Below, one piece after another: positions 8,312-16,280 of a stretch of DNA of 64,000 bases; position 1 is the stretch's first letter, and every line of letters starts with the position of its first letter. Source of the DNA: an uncultured Porphyromonadaceae bacterium (GTDB lineage Bacteria; Bacteroidota; Bacteroidia; Bacteroidales; Muribaculaceae). The translations under genes were made by a program, and so were the position numbers. The notes beneath the pieces are model-generated. The model was not told the DNA's origin and searched no databases. It worked only from the letters and a program-made list of their open reading frames with translations. The stretch spans positions 1 to 64,000 of the forward strand of contig UQER01000016.1 in NCBI GenBank assembly GCA_900540205.1, given 5' to 3'.

Positions 8312-8758
8312 TCAGTCATCGTATTTCACGAATGATCCCGCGTCGTTGAATTTTATGTCGATGCCGTTCGACAGTTCCACATCATAGCCTCCGCGTGTGC
8401 GTTCAATTCCTACGATATGCTGCCCCTTGTGCTGATCTTTCACATAACGCTGGGCTGCGGCAGGAACGAAGGCCGATGGTACGGATTTCTGTGCGGAGGT
8501 CTCTACCTCTTTCCAGTTGCCCTGACGGTCGAACGATATTTCGGTGCCGTCGGTGAGCACAACGTCGTACTCATCGATACGGCCGAAACTCTTGTCCACC
8601 TTTATCAGGCTTACCTTGGCCTTGAAATTCTTGCTTAATGTTGATTGTGCCGCTTTGGGAAGCGAGCTTGAGTCGCGGAGATATTCATCGCGTGCCGATG
8701 CCGAAAACGCCACTGCCACTGTGAGCAGAGCGGCGGCCAGAAGCTTTCCTAATTTCAT
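8312..8758 (-). CDS. Secreted PepSY-like (DUF2874) protein
   Basis: A 148-residue protein with a signal peptide at about 1-22 (cleavage near FSASA). Two tandem PepSY-like units follow, each with a GxxxYDVxLxxGxxIxFxxxGxW pattern: IDEYDVVLTDGTEISFDRQGNW at about 70-91 and GGYDVELSNGIDIKFNDAGSF at about 124-144. This is the Bacteroidota family annotated as putative beta-lactamase-inhibitor-like PepSY-like. The fold is known but the role is not; periplasmic or surface location is inferred from the signal peptide. A second secreted protein of the family lies at 30716-31264. No clear promoter box is visible upstream. Confidence 0.85.
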   Translation of the reverse strand: MKLGKLLAAALLTVAVAFSASARDEYLRDSSSLPKAAQSTLSKNFKAKVSLIKVDKSFGRIDEYDVVLTDGTEISFDRQGNWKEVETSAQKSVPSAFVPAAAQRYVKDQHKGQHIVGIERTRGGYDVELSNGIDIKFNDAGSFVKYDD

Positions 8759-8940
8759 CCTGAGAGAAGTTATTGGTTGTTGAAATTCATGGATTCGCCA
8801 GAGCCATCAAATGTCTGCATTCTTTCGTCAGGCATGAATGCTCTTTAAATCCTCACTGTTACTTTCTGTCAGAACGCTCCCGATTTCCCCTTTGTTCATC
8901 CGTCTCCAATTATTTGTGTTGCCATACCTGTGGAGAGGAT

Positions 8941-9210
8941 TCAGAAAAGTTCAGAATGAGTGCCGAAACGGATGAGTTTGATTATATCAGCGTCTTTATC
9001 CCACCAAATCAATAATGTGTCGTTCTCTACATGACATTCCATGTAGCCCTTGTAATTACCGGTAAGCACATGTGGCCTGTTTTCTTGCGGAATAGCTTTC
9101 CCCTTTGCCAGCAGTTGCAGGATTATTTCGAGCCTGTCGATAACATCCGGCTTATGCTTATATCGTTTAAGGTCCTTTTTGAATTGGGAGGTTAGTTTAA
9201 GTGTGTTCAT
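8941..9210 (-). CDS. YafQ-family toxin of a type II toxin-antitoxin system
   Basis: An 89-residue protein with the RelE/YafQ mRNA-interferase fold. It begins with the family-typical TSQFKKDLKRYKHK and carries PHVLTGNYKGYMECHVENDTLL at about 47-68, ending in GTHSELF. Aligned by eye to E. coli YafQ, the histidines proposed for catalysis are present in PHVL, ECHV and GTHS, and the aspartate in ENDT. The tryptophan after that aspartate is replaced by threonine. Its ATG overlaps the antitoxin stop codon by four bases (ATGA), the usual sign of translational coupling. It should cut mRNA on ribosomes when freed from the antitoxin. The family call is firm; activity is inferred. Confidence 0.9.
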   Translation of the reverse strand: MNTLKLTSQFKKDLKRYKHKPDVIDRLEIILQLLAKGKAIPQENRPHVLTGNYKGYMECHVENDTLLIWWDKDADIIKLIRFGTHSELF

Positions 9211-9455
9211 AGAGAGTCGACAAAACTGCGGAAGTTCTGTAAATCAAGTGTTTCAAGGGCGTTGGATGTTTCTGCCTCCTTCATGGCAGCAAGGGTTGTC
9301 TTATTGGGATTTGATGCAACGAATGCCATTAGAACACTTTCAACCAGGTTGTTTAAACTGCGGTTATGTCGTTTTGCCTCGGTCTGGAGCCGGGCAAGCA
9401 GATCTTCGCTGAGGCGAAAAGATGTTTGTTTGCGTATGGATGATGCGGTATTCAT
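9207..9455 (-). CDS. RelB/DinJ-like antitoxin of the YafQ-type pair
   Basis: An 82-residue protein starting at the ATG at 9455. A longer reading frame runs upstream to 9611 but would cross the promoter and operator, so it is rejected. Residues about 8-45 (KQTSFRLSEDLLARLQTEAK onward) look like a ribbon-helix-helix DNA-binding domain. The rest is a likely toxin-binding tail ending LQNFRSFVDSL. It precedes the toxin and overlaps it by four bases. An inverted repeat overlaps its -7 box, which fits self-repression by the antitoxin or the complex. The exact subfamily name is uncertain. Confidence 0.85.
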   Translation of the reverse strand: MNTASSIRKQTSFRLSEDLLARLQTEAKRHNRSLNNLVESVLMAFVASNPNKTTLAAMKEAETSNALETLDLQNFRSFVDSL

Positions 9456-9475
9456 AATCAGGTTATATAATAGTG

Positions 9476-9507
9476 CAAATGTAGTGCATTTGTATAACAC
9501 TTCAAAA
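9476..9507 (-). promoter_or_regulatory. Promoter and operator of the toxin-antitoxin pair
   Basis: On the minus strand TTTTG (9507-9503), a 19-base spacer and TACATTTG (9483-9476) form a textbook Bacteroidota promoter. The inverted repeat caaatg-5-catttg (9476-9481 and 9487-9492) covers the -7 box, a natural operator for antitoxin autoregulation. The predicted leader is about 15 bases. Confidence 0.85.
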
Positions 9508-9574
9508 TTATTTCGGTTTAAAGATGATGGTAAAGATGATGGAAGGGGGCTTGTTATCGAGTAAGGAGCTGCCG

Positions 9575-9619
9575 AATAAAAAACATGCGCTGTGCAGAGG
9601 TTGTCTGACACAGCGCATG
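9575..9619 (-). terminator. Terminator after yqeY
   Basis: An 11-bp perfect stem (9584-9594 with 9609-9619) is followed on the minus strand by TTTTTTATT. It lies about 50 bases after the yqeY stop codon and just upstream of the toxin-antitoxin promoter, insulating that pair from read-through. Confidence 0.85.
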
Positions 9620-9669
9620 CTGTAGTTGGTGTTTATAAGATTTGTGAAAGGGGGATGAAGGGGGTGGAA

Positions 9670-10119
9670 TCAGGCGAGGAGCTCTTTGACTTTGGCCGAG
9701 ATGGCGCGGCCCTCGGCTTTACCTGCCAGCTCTTTTGAGGCTACCCCCATCACCTTGCCCATCTCCTTGGGGGAGGTGGCGCCCACTCGGGCTATGATTT
9801 CACGCAGGGCTGCGGTGAGTTCTTCGTCGGAAAGCTGCTTGGGCATGTATTCCTCGATTACGGCTGCCTGAGCAAGCTCGGCCTCGGCCAGTTCCGGACG
9901 GTTCTGCTGAGTGTAGATCTCGGCGCTTTCCTTGCGCTGCTTGATCATCTTGGAGAGAATCTGCACCGCTTTTTCGTCGGGCAGAGTACCGTCGGAACCT
10001 TTAGCTGTCTTGGCTTCGAGAAATTCTTTCTTGATGCCGCGGAGTGATTCGAGGCGGACGGCGTCGCGTGCGAGCATCGCCTTTTTGATATCGTCGGAAA
10101 TTTTATCGAAAAGATCCAT
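9670..10119 (-). CDS. GatB/YqeY domain protein
   Basis: A 149-residue cytosolic protein that is all YqeY domain: helical N-terminal half starting MDLFDKISDDIKKAML, then EYMPKQLSDEELTAALREII at about 91-110 and the C-terminal GatB-tail-like segment. The family resembles the tRNA-binding tail of the GatB amidotransferase subunit, and a tRNA-related role is often suggested but not proven. It lies 50 bases after the dipeptidyl peptidase III gene on the same strand and is followed by a strong terminator, so it is probably the last gene of that transcript. The length and start are typical. Confidence 0.93.
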   Translation of the reverse strand: MDLFDKISDDIKKAMLARDAVRLESLRGIKKEFLEAKTAKGSDGTLPDEKAVQILSKMIKQRKESAEIYTQQNRPELAEAELAQAAVIEEYMPKQLSDEELTAALREIIARVGATSPKEMGKVMGVASKELAGKAEGRAISAKVKELLA

Positions 10120-10169
10120 GTTTCGGGATGTATTTTAGGGTTATAATTAACTTGTGACTTAGACTTGTC

Positions 10170-12197
10170 TTATTTTGTGAGGGGAGAGTAATCCTTCGAG
10201 TAGCGGAACATCTGCGGCAGATAGTCCTCGGTGTAGGTAACGGTGATGTCGGTAATATTGCCGTCAGCATCGGTCACAGGGGTGTAAACGGGGTTTACAA
10301 ATCCCTTGTAGGGGGCGATGTTGAGTGTTGCGTAGCGGTCGAGCACCTCCTTGTGGAGCGCAGGATCCACTTTCACTGCATATTTTTCCACAAGCGCTGC
10401 TCCGGCGGCATAGTCGCCTTCGCTCTTTATGCGCTGTATCTCAGCGAGAAGTTCGCCGAAAAGCTCGCGCAGGCGCTTGTAGTCGTTGATCTGTATGTAG
10501 GTTTTGCCGTCGCGTTTCACCATTTCCACCACGTTGTTGTTCTTGCCGTGCTCGAGCGCCCATTCGGCAATGAGTTTGCGGTTGCGCATGTGGGCTTCCT
10601 CCACATCCTTGCCCGGCTCGATACGCATGAGCTGGGTCATGAGGCCGTTGAGCATGTACTTGTAGTATTCGGCTTTGTAGGCGTCGGGGTTGTCGAGCAG
10701 GCCGAGTTCAAGCAGTTTCGGGTCGGCAAGATAGTAGAGCGCGAAGAGGTCGGCGCGGGTTTCTTCGAGTGTCGATCCGTGAGCCTTGAGAGCGTCGGGG
10801 TCGACTCCTGGCAGCAGCTGGCCGGAACCGTGGCCGAGGCATTCGTGCAGGTCGGTGTGGAGGTTGTCGGTGATGAAGAGGTATTTGTCGAACAGCTCGC
10901 GAGTGGGTTCGTCAATCACGAACTCCTCGTTGAAACCGTTGCCGTGCGAAGCGTCGTCGTAGGCCTGGGTGATGTTCTCGATGGTCACCGATTTCGAACC
11001 GTGTGCGGCGCGGATCCAGTTGGAATTGGGCAGGTTGATGCCGATGGGTGTTGAGGGGTAGGCGTCGCCGGCAAGGATGGCGGCGTTGATAACCTTGGCG
11101 CTCACACCTTTCACATGCGGTTTGCGGAAACGTGGATCGACAGGCGAATGGTCCTCAAACCACTGTGCGTTGGACGATACTATCTCCGTGCGGTGTGAAG
11201 CCGCCTGGTTCTTGAAGTTAACAATCGATTCCCATGAGCCTGTCATGCCCAGAGGATCGCCGTAGCTTTCGATGAATCCGTTGACGAAATCCACAACGGG
11301 GGTGGTGTCGCCGGCCCAGAGGATGGAGTATTCGTCGAAGGCCTTGAGGTCGCCGGTGCAGTAGTAGCGGATGAGCTCCTCAATCGATTTTTTCTGTTCG
11401 AGAGTTTCGGCGTAGGGGAGGGCTTTTTCAAGATTCTCAACAATCCGCTCGATGGCCGGCGAATAGAGGCCGCCAACCATGTAGGGGAGTTCAACCACCT
11501 TGTCGCCGCGTTTTACCACTTTGGTGTTCAGACCATAGGACACCGGAGTGGGGTCGTTGGGGTCTTTGATTGCGTTGAAATAATCCTCGACTTCTTTCTG
11601 GGTCACGCCCTCATACATGTTGTTGGCCGATGTGACGATGATGTCGGCACCTTCGGCCTGGTTTACGCGTTTGGCAAGGAATGTGGGGTCGAATATGAGG
11701 CGCATGATGCTGGGCATCGCGGGTTTGAGCCGCTGCATAAGTTCGGGCTGCGATTTGTCGAGGTCACCAAGCTGTCTGGAGAACCAGTGTCGGTTGAATT
11801 CCGGTGTGAACTTGTCGGTGGAGTAGTGGTGGTAGGCGCCGTTGCCGAATTCCACCTGTTTCAGATATTTTTCGAAGACCTTGAACTGTGGGTCGTTGCG
11901 GTCGCCGCTGTAATTCTGATAGACAGCTTCGAGGAGCTGACGGAGGACAAGGTTATAGCGTCCGTTCTGGTCCCAGAGTATATCGCGGCCGGCCAGCGCG
12001 GCCTCGGTGAGGAAATAGACGAATTTTTTCTGGTCGAGGGTCAGCTCGTTGAATCCGGGCACGGTGTAGCGCAGAACTTCAATGTCGGCGAAACGGTCGA
12101 CAACAGTGCCCGACGGATTGTTGGGGTCGGTGAAATTGGCCATGGCTGAAAGTGAGCCGGCGGCGAGTGTGGCCGCCAAGATTGTTCGTAGGTTCAT
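10170..12197 (-). CDS. Exported dipeptidyl peptidase III (family M49)
   Basis: A zinc exopeptidase that removes dipeptides from the N-terminus of short peptides. It has 675 residues with a signal peptide at about 1-20, so it acts outside the cytoplasm. The zinc motif HECLGH is at 451-456 and the second metal motif EETRADL at 478-484. The Cys in HECLGH, where animal enzymes have Leu, is as I recall it for Bacteroides DPP III. The N-terminal catalytic-cleft region with YTVPGFNELTLDQK (about 44-57) also fits. It lies 57 bases after the RlmI-like gene and 50 before yqeY. Peptide scavenging is inferred from family and export. Confidence 0.92.
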   Translation of the reverse strand: MNLRTILAATLAAGSLSAMANFTDPNNPSGTVVDRFADIEVLRYTVPGFNELTLDQKKFVYFLTEAALAGRDILWDQNGRYNLVLRQLLEAVYQNYSGDRNDPQFKVFEKYLKQVEFGNGAYHHYSTDKFTPEFNRHWFSRQLGDLDKSQPELMQRLKPAMPSIMRLIFDPTFLAKRVNQAEGADIIVTSANNMYEGVTQKEVEDYFNAIKDPNDPTPVSYGLNTKVVKRGDKVVELPYMVGGLYSPAIERIVENLEKALPYAETLEQKKSIEELIRYYCTGDLKAFDEYSILWAGDTTPVVDFVNGFIESYGDPLGMTGSWESIVNFKNQAASHRTEIVSSNAQWFEDHSPVDPRFRKPHVKGVSAKVINAAILAGDAYPSTPIGINLPNSNWIRAAHGSKSVTIENITQAYDDASHGNGFNEEFVIDEPTRELFDKYLFITDNLHTDLHECLGHGSGQLLPGVDPDALKAHGSTLEETRADLFALYYLADPKLLELGLLDNPDAYKAEYYKYMLNGLMTQLMRIEPGKDVEEAHMRNRKLIAEWALEHGKNNNVVEMVKRDGKTYIQINDYKRLRELFGELLAEIQRIKSEGDYAAGAALVEKYAVKVDPALHKEVLDRYATLNIAPYKGFVNPVYTPVTDADGNITDITVTYTEDYLPQMFRYSKDYSPLTK

Positions 12198-12254
12198 TTT
12201 GAGAGTGGGAATTTATGGCGTAATGCCTTTTGGGGTGAGACAGGTCGGGAGGTG

Positions 12255-13442
12255 TTATTCTACATAAAGCACAAGCCCTTTGAGGTATTCCCCTTCGGGG
12301 TGGTAGATGTTGACGGGATGGTCGGCCGGTTGGGTGAGCTGGTGGAGGATGCGTACGCGGCGACCGCTTTGGGCGGCTGCCGAGAATACGGCCAGACGGA
12401 ACTGTTCGCGGCTCACGGCCTGCGAGCAGGAGAAGGTGAACAGGATTCCCCCCTTGGCAATCTTCTCGAATGCCTTTGCGTTGAGGCGCTGATAGCCGCG
12501 CAGGGCGTTGCGCAGGGCGCTCCGGTGCTTGGCGAATGCCGGAGGGTCGAGCACGATTAGGTCGTAGGCGTCCGGTGCCATGTTGTCGAGGTACTTGAAT
12601 GCATCCTCGGCATATGATTTATGACGGCTGTCGCCGGGGAAGTTAAGCTCCACATTGGCGTCGGTGAGTGTGATAGCCTTTTCGGAGGAGTCCACCGAAT
12701 GCACCAGCGAGGCGCCTCCGCGGAGGGCATAGACGGAGAATCCGCCTGTGTAGCAGAACATGTTGAGCACCCTGCGCCCCTGCGAATAGTGCTGCAGCAG
12801 CGCCCGGTTGTCGCGCTGGTCGAGGAAGAAGCCGGTTTTCTGTCCGCGCAGCCAGTCGATGTTGAACTGCAGGGAGTTTTCGGTGGCCACGGAGGTTTCC
12901 ATGCTTCCTATGAGATAGTCGTTGCGGGCGTCCAGATGGGCTTTATATGGGAGTGTGGTCTCCGATTTGTAGTAAACGTTGCGCACGCCCAGTTCAGGGA
13001 GTGCCACAAGCTGTTCGGCAATGGTCTGGCGTTCGAAGTGCATACCGGGCGAATGTGCCTGAAGCACGGCTGTTGGCCCATAGATGTCAACGACAAGTCC
13101 TGGCAGAAAATCGCCCTCGCCATGCACCAGTCGGTAGGCGTTGTTGTCGGGGCGGGCCAGCTGCAGAGCCTGACGGAGGCGTAGCGCCTGCAGAAGGCGG
13201 GAACGGAAAAATTCCGCATTTATCTCGGTTGCGGCGAAGTCGAGGATGCGCACGGCTATGCTTCCTATCTGGAAGTGCCCTACGCCGACGAGACGGCCGT
13301 TGGAAGTTTCCACTGCCACGGTGTCGCCCTCTTCCAGCCCGTCGGGCAGAGGTTCGGCCAGTGCGCCGGAAAACACCCAGGGGTGAAAGCGGTCGAGCGA
13401 TTCCTCTTTGCCGCGTTTTAAACGCAATGTCTGATAGCTCAT
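12255..13442 (-). CDS. RlmI-like class I rRNA (cytosine) methyltransferase
   Basis: A 395-residue cytosolic enzyme. The N-terminal PUA domain (about 1-90; LKRGKEESLDRFHPWVFSGA) is followed by a Rossmann-type methyltransferase. S-adenosylmethionine binding is suggested by VLNMFCYTGGFSVYALRGGA near 226-245. DLIVLDPPAFAKHR at about 296-309 is the DPPAF catalytic motif, and the late motif FTFSCSQAV carries the conserved Cys. This layout matches RlmI (YccW), which methylates C1962 of 23S rRNA in E. coli. Orthology to RlmI rather than a paralogue is inferred. It follows rseP with 9 bases between, so the two are cotranscribed. Confidence 0.88.
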   Translation of the reverse strand: MSYQTLRLKRGKEESLDRFHPWVFSGALAEPLPDGLEEGDTVAVETSNGRLVGVGHFQIGSIAVRILDFAATEINAEFFRSRLLQALRLRQALQLARPDNNAYRLVHGEGDFLPGLVVDIYGPTAVLQAHSPGMHFERQTIAEQLVALPELGVRNVYYKSETTLPYKAHLDARNDYLIGSMETSVATENSLQFNIDWLRGQKTGFFLDQRDNRALLQHYSQGRRVLNMFCYTGGFSVYALRGGASLVHSVDSSEKAITLTDANVELNFPGDSRHKSYAEDAFKYLDNMAPDAYDLIVLDPPAFAKHRSALRNALRGYQRLNAKAFEKIAKGGILFTFSCSQAVSREQFRLAVFSAAAQSGRRVRILHQLTQPADHPVNIYHPEGEYLKGLVLYVE

Positions 13443-13451
13443 AATCTCGGT

Positions 13452-14774
13452 TTATTTTATGAGGAAGCGGTAAATGTCGTTTGAATTGGCGTAGATAAGC
13501 AGCGCGAAAAGCAGGAACATCCCCGCCATCTGCGCGTATTCCAGGAACTTCTCCGAGGGCTTGCGGCGCGTGACCACTTCCCACAGCAGGAATGCCACAT
13601 GGCCGCCGTCGAGCGCCGGTATGGGGATTATGTTCATGAATGCCAGGATAATCGACAGGAATGCGGTCATCTCCCAGAAGGTGCGCCAGTTCCATTTGGC
13701 AGGGAAAAGGTTGCCGATGGCGCCGAAACCTCCGATGCTCTCTGCACCCTCCTTGGTGAAGATGTGCTTGAGCGAGCCTACATAAGTGACGAGCATTTCG
13801 GTGCCGTTGGAGGCTCCGATGGGGATGGCCTGCAGGATGTTGTACTGCGTTGTGTCGCATTTGAACACCTCCATGGGCGCCATCAGGCCGAAGCCGAGTT
13901 TGCCGTTTTCGGTAGGGGTGGCGGTGGTCGTGATGGTGTCGGTGCCGCGCAGAAGACCTATCCGGGTGGGCTGGCTCTTATGTGCGAGCAATGCGGGGGC
14001 AAGCTCGGTGTATGATGGGGTGGGTGTATCTCCAACGGATATGATGCGGTCGCCCTCGGCCAGTCCGGCCTTTGCCGCCGCTTCGCCCGGCATCACCTGC
14101 TTGACGAACACCGGCAGACGGTAGGCCATGAAGGGGTCGTTTTGCGGCAGTTTGGCCACAATCCCGTCGGGGATGTCGATTGTCACGGTGTCGGTGTGGT
14201 TGCGCAGCACAGTCACCTTGTCAGCCTCCAGCATGTTGTAGAGAGCCGAACGGTTGCGCGAGTCGATGGTCTGGCCGTCGGCTTCAAGGAGTATGTCGCC
14301 GTTCTTGAATCCCAAGGATTGGGCAGCCTCGGTGAAGTCCATCCCTTCGTAGGCGTTCTGGAACGGGATGGTCTTTTCGCCCCAGTACCATGCTATGCCT
14401 GCATAAATGATGATGGCAAGCAGGAAGTTGTTGATTACGCCGCCGGTCATCACCAGCAGTCGCTGCCATGCAGGTTTGGAGCGGAACTCCCAGTCTTTGG
14501 CCGGCTGCGCCATCTGTTCGCGGTCCATCGACTCATCTATCATTCCGGCTATTTTTACGTAGCCTCCGAGAGGAAGCCAGCCGATGCCGTAGGTGGTGTC
14601 GCTGTTCTTCGGCTTCCATTTTGCAAGCGAGAACCATGGGTTGAAGAAAAGATAGAACTTTTCAACGCGTATCTTGAACACTCTGGCCCACAGGAAGTGA
14701 CCGAGCTCATGGATGAACACCAGGAGCGACAGCGCCACTATGAGCTGCAGGGCTTTTATGAGGAATGTTTCCAT
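13452..14774 (-). CDS. rseP: RIP metalloprotease RseP (site-2 protease)
   Basis: An intramembrane zinc protease that cleaves membrane-bound regulators and leftover signal peptides. It has 440 residues. The first membrane helix carries the zinc motif HELGH at 22-26. The third zinc ligand motif NIIPIPALDGGH is at about 381-392, near the C-terminal helices. Two PDZ-like domains occupy the periplasmic middle; the second holds QVMPGEAAAKAGLAEGDRII. The anti-sigma substrate is not in this window. It sits between dxr (72 bases upstream) and the RlmI-like gene (9 bases downstream); dxr next to rseP is a common arrangement in Bacteroidota. Confidence 0.95.
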   Translation of the reverse strand: METFLIKALQLIVALSLLVFIHELGHFLWARVFKIRVEKFYLFFNPWFSLAKWKPKNSDTTYGIGWLPLGGYVKIAGMIDESMDREQMAQPAKDWEFRSKPAWQRLLVMTGGVINNFLLAIIIYAGIAWYWGEKTIPFQNAYEGMDFTEAAQSLGFKNGDILLEADGQTIDSRNRSALYNMLEADKVTVLRNHTDTVTIDIPDGIVAKLPQNDPFMAYRLPVFVKQVMPGEAAAKAGLAEGDRIISVGDTPTPSYTELAPALLAHKSQPTRIGLLRGTDTITTTATPTENGKLGFGLMAPMEVFKCDTTQYNILQAIPIGASNGTEMLVTYVGSLKHIFTKEGAESIGGFGAIGNLFPAKWNWRTFWEMTAFLSIILAFMNIIPIPALDGGHVAFLLWEVVTRRKPSEKFLEYAQMAGMFLLFALLIYANSNDIYRFLIK

Positions 14775-14846
14775 CTGTTATAATCGGGGTGTTTGGTCTG
14801 TTATTGGAACCTGTAAAATCTGCGGCAGGATGCAGAAAAACAGGCG

Positions 14847-16067
14847 TTATTTCTCAATAAGGTTTTGCACAAACCGGCGGGTTGCTGCGTTCACTTCAAC
14901 ATAGTCGTCGAGCGTGGGGTTGGTCACCATCGGCATGGCTTCGAGAGCCTCGGTGATGAGCGTGTATATGCGTGTGAAGCCGATGCGCTCGTGCAGGAAC
15001 GCATCTACGGCAACCTCATTTGCCGCATTGATGATGCAGGCGGTGGTGCCACCGCGCTCAAGAGCGTAATGTCCGAGCTTGATGCCGGGGAAACGGGTGG
15101 TGTCGGGCGCTTCGAATGTCAGTTGTGTAAGGTGTGCGAGCGTAAGCGGTGAGTCGGATGTGGCCAGACGGGTGGCCTCGCCGAGTGCGTAGCGGATGGG
15201 CAGACGCATGTCGGGCACTCCGAGCTGAGCCTTGACAGCGCCGTCAACGAACTCTACCATCGAATGCACAATGGACTGGGGATGCACAATGGCCGAAATC
15301 TTCTCCGGAGCCATGTCGAACAGCCAGCGTGCCTCGATTATCTCGAAGGCCTTGTTGACCATCGTGGCTGAATCGATGGTGATTTTCGCACCCATCGACC
15401 AGTTGGGGTGATGGAGGGCGTCGCGCATGGTCACTGAGTTGAGCTGTGCCTGGGTGTGATTGCGGAACGGACCGCCGGATGCGGTGATGATGAGGCGGCG
15501 CACACGCGAGGGGTCTTCCCCCACGAGACATTGATAGATTGCGGAATGTTCGGAGTCGACAGGCATGATGCGCGAGGGGCTGTGGCGCAGGGCGTCGGTG
15601 ACCAGTTCGCCGGCCACAACCATAGTTTCCTTGTTGGCAAGGGCAATGTCCTTCCCGGCCTTGATTGCGCGCAGGGTGGGCGCCAGGCCGCTGTAGCCCA
15701 CGGTGGCTGTCACTACAGTGTCAAAGCAGTCCGATTCCATAGCGTTGTCGATGGCTTCCTGCCCGGCCGCTGTGGCTATGCCGAGCGGTGCGAGAGCGTC
15801 GCGGAGCTTCCAGTAAAGGCTTTCATCTGCTATGATTGCCATCTGCGGACGCCATTTTATGGCCTGCTGAATGAGCGTGTCGGCCTTCCGGCCGGCAACG
15901 AGCAGGGTAGGTCTGAATCGGTCGGGGTACTCGGCGATTACTTGCAGTGTCTGCGTGCCGATTGACCCTGTGGAGCCCAGGATTGCAATCCTATTTGGGC
16001 GCGTAGCATTATTTGTTTCTGTTGAAATCACTGTGGAGAAGGGTAAAATATTGGGGTTGAATGTCAT
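14847..16067 (-). CDS. dxr: 1-deoxy-D-xylulose 5-phosphate reductoisomerase
   Basis: Second step of the non-mevalonate isoprenoid pathway: converts DXP to 2-C-methyl-D-erythritol 4-phosphate with NADPH. About 406 residues. The NADPH-binding motif GSTGSIGTQTLQVI starts near residue 31, with ANKETMVVAGELV in the middle. The metal and substrate site shows PVDSEHSAIYQCL and the SASGGPF-like TASGGPFRN. An ATG at 16085 is also in frame, but the -7 box at 16097-16090 would put transcription start almost on it, so I prefer the ATG at 16067. The N-terminal extension before the Rossmann fold is longer than usual and poorly conserved in character. It heads the dxr-rseP-rlmI group. Confidence 0.93.
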   Translation of the reverse strand: MTFNPNILPFSTVISTETNNATRPNRIAILGSTGSIGTQTLQVIAEYPDRFRPTLLVAGRKADTLIQQAIKWRPQMAIIADESLYWKLRDALAPLGIATAAGQEAIDNAMESDCFDTVVTATVGYSGLAPTLRAIKAGKDIALANKETMVVAGELVTDALRHSPSRIMPVDSEHSAIYQCLVGEDPSRVRRLIITASGGPFRNHTQAQLNSVTMRDALHHPNWSMGAKITIDSATMVNKAFEIIEARWLFDMAPEKISAIVHPQSIVHSMVEFVDGAVKAQLGVPDMRLPIRYALGEATRLATSDSPLTLAHLTQLTFEAPDTTRFPGIKLGHYALERGGTTACIINAANEVAVDAFLHERIGFTRIYTLITEALEAMPMVTNPTLDDYVEVNAATRRFVQNLIEK

Positions 16068-16089
16068 GATATCCGAGACATTCAACCCA

Positions 16090-16097
16090 CAAATTTA
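16090..16097 (-). promoter_or_regulatory. -7 box for dxr
   Basis: Minus-strand TAAATTTG followed by T predicts a transcription start near 16083 and a leader of about 16 bases to the ATG at 16067. It lies between the dxr start and the 10-base repeat array, so the array is immediately upstream of the promoter. Confidence 0.5.
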
Positions 16098-16120
16098 CGA
16101 AATTCCATTGGATTTATAAA

Positions 16121-16253
16121 GTTCTGATAAATTCGGATAAGCTCTGATAAGCTCTGATAAACTCTGATAAGTTCTGGTAAGCTCTGATAAGTTCTGATAA
16201 GATCGGATAAGCTCTTATAAGATTTATCAGAGCTTATAAGAGCTTATCCGAGC
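16121..16253. repeat. Tandem array of ten 10-base units with three inverted units
   Basis: Ten consecutive 10-base units of the form gctctgataa fill 16121-16220 with one to three changes each. After a three-base step, three units follow in the opposite orientation (ttatcagagc, ttataagagc, ttatccgagc; 16224-16253). The array lies between cydB and dxr, and the inverted units let the end fold into a long hairpin. Confidence 0.92.
16204..16250 (-). terminator. 18-bp hairpin ending the cyd operon
   Basis: Bases 16204-16221 pair perfectly with 16233-16250 around an 11-base loop. It lies about 30 bases after the cydB stop codon. It is built from the last direct and the inverted units of the 10-base array. 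It is AT-rich and lacks a clean T-run, so terminator function is inferred from position and stem length. Confidence 0.55.
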
Positions 16254-16280
16254 TTATGAGTGTGTGCAACGGGGTGGTGA

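Noticed and set aside
8773..9015. 80-codon plus-strand frame between the PepSY-like gene and the toxin
   Set aside because: It overlaps the toxin end, has no promoter, and shows no conserved pattern.
9456..9611. N-terminal extension of the antitoxin by 52 residues
   Set aside because: It would start upstream of the consensus promoter and operator; the ATG at 9455 fits the family length.
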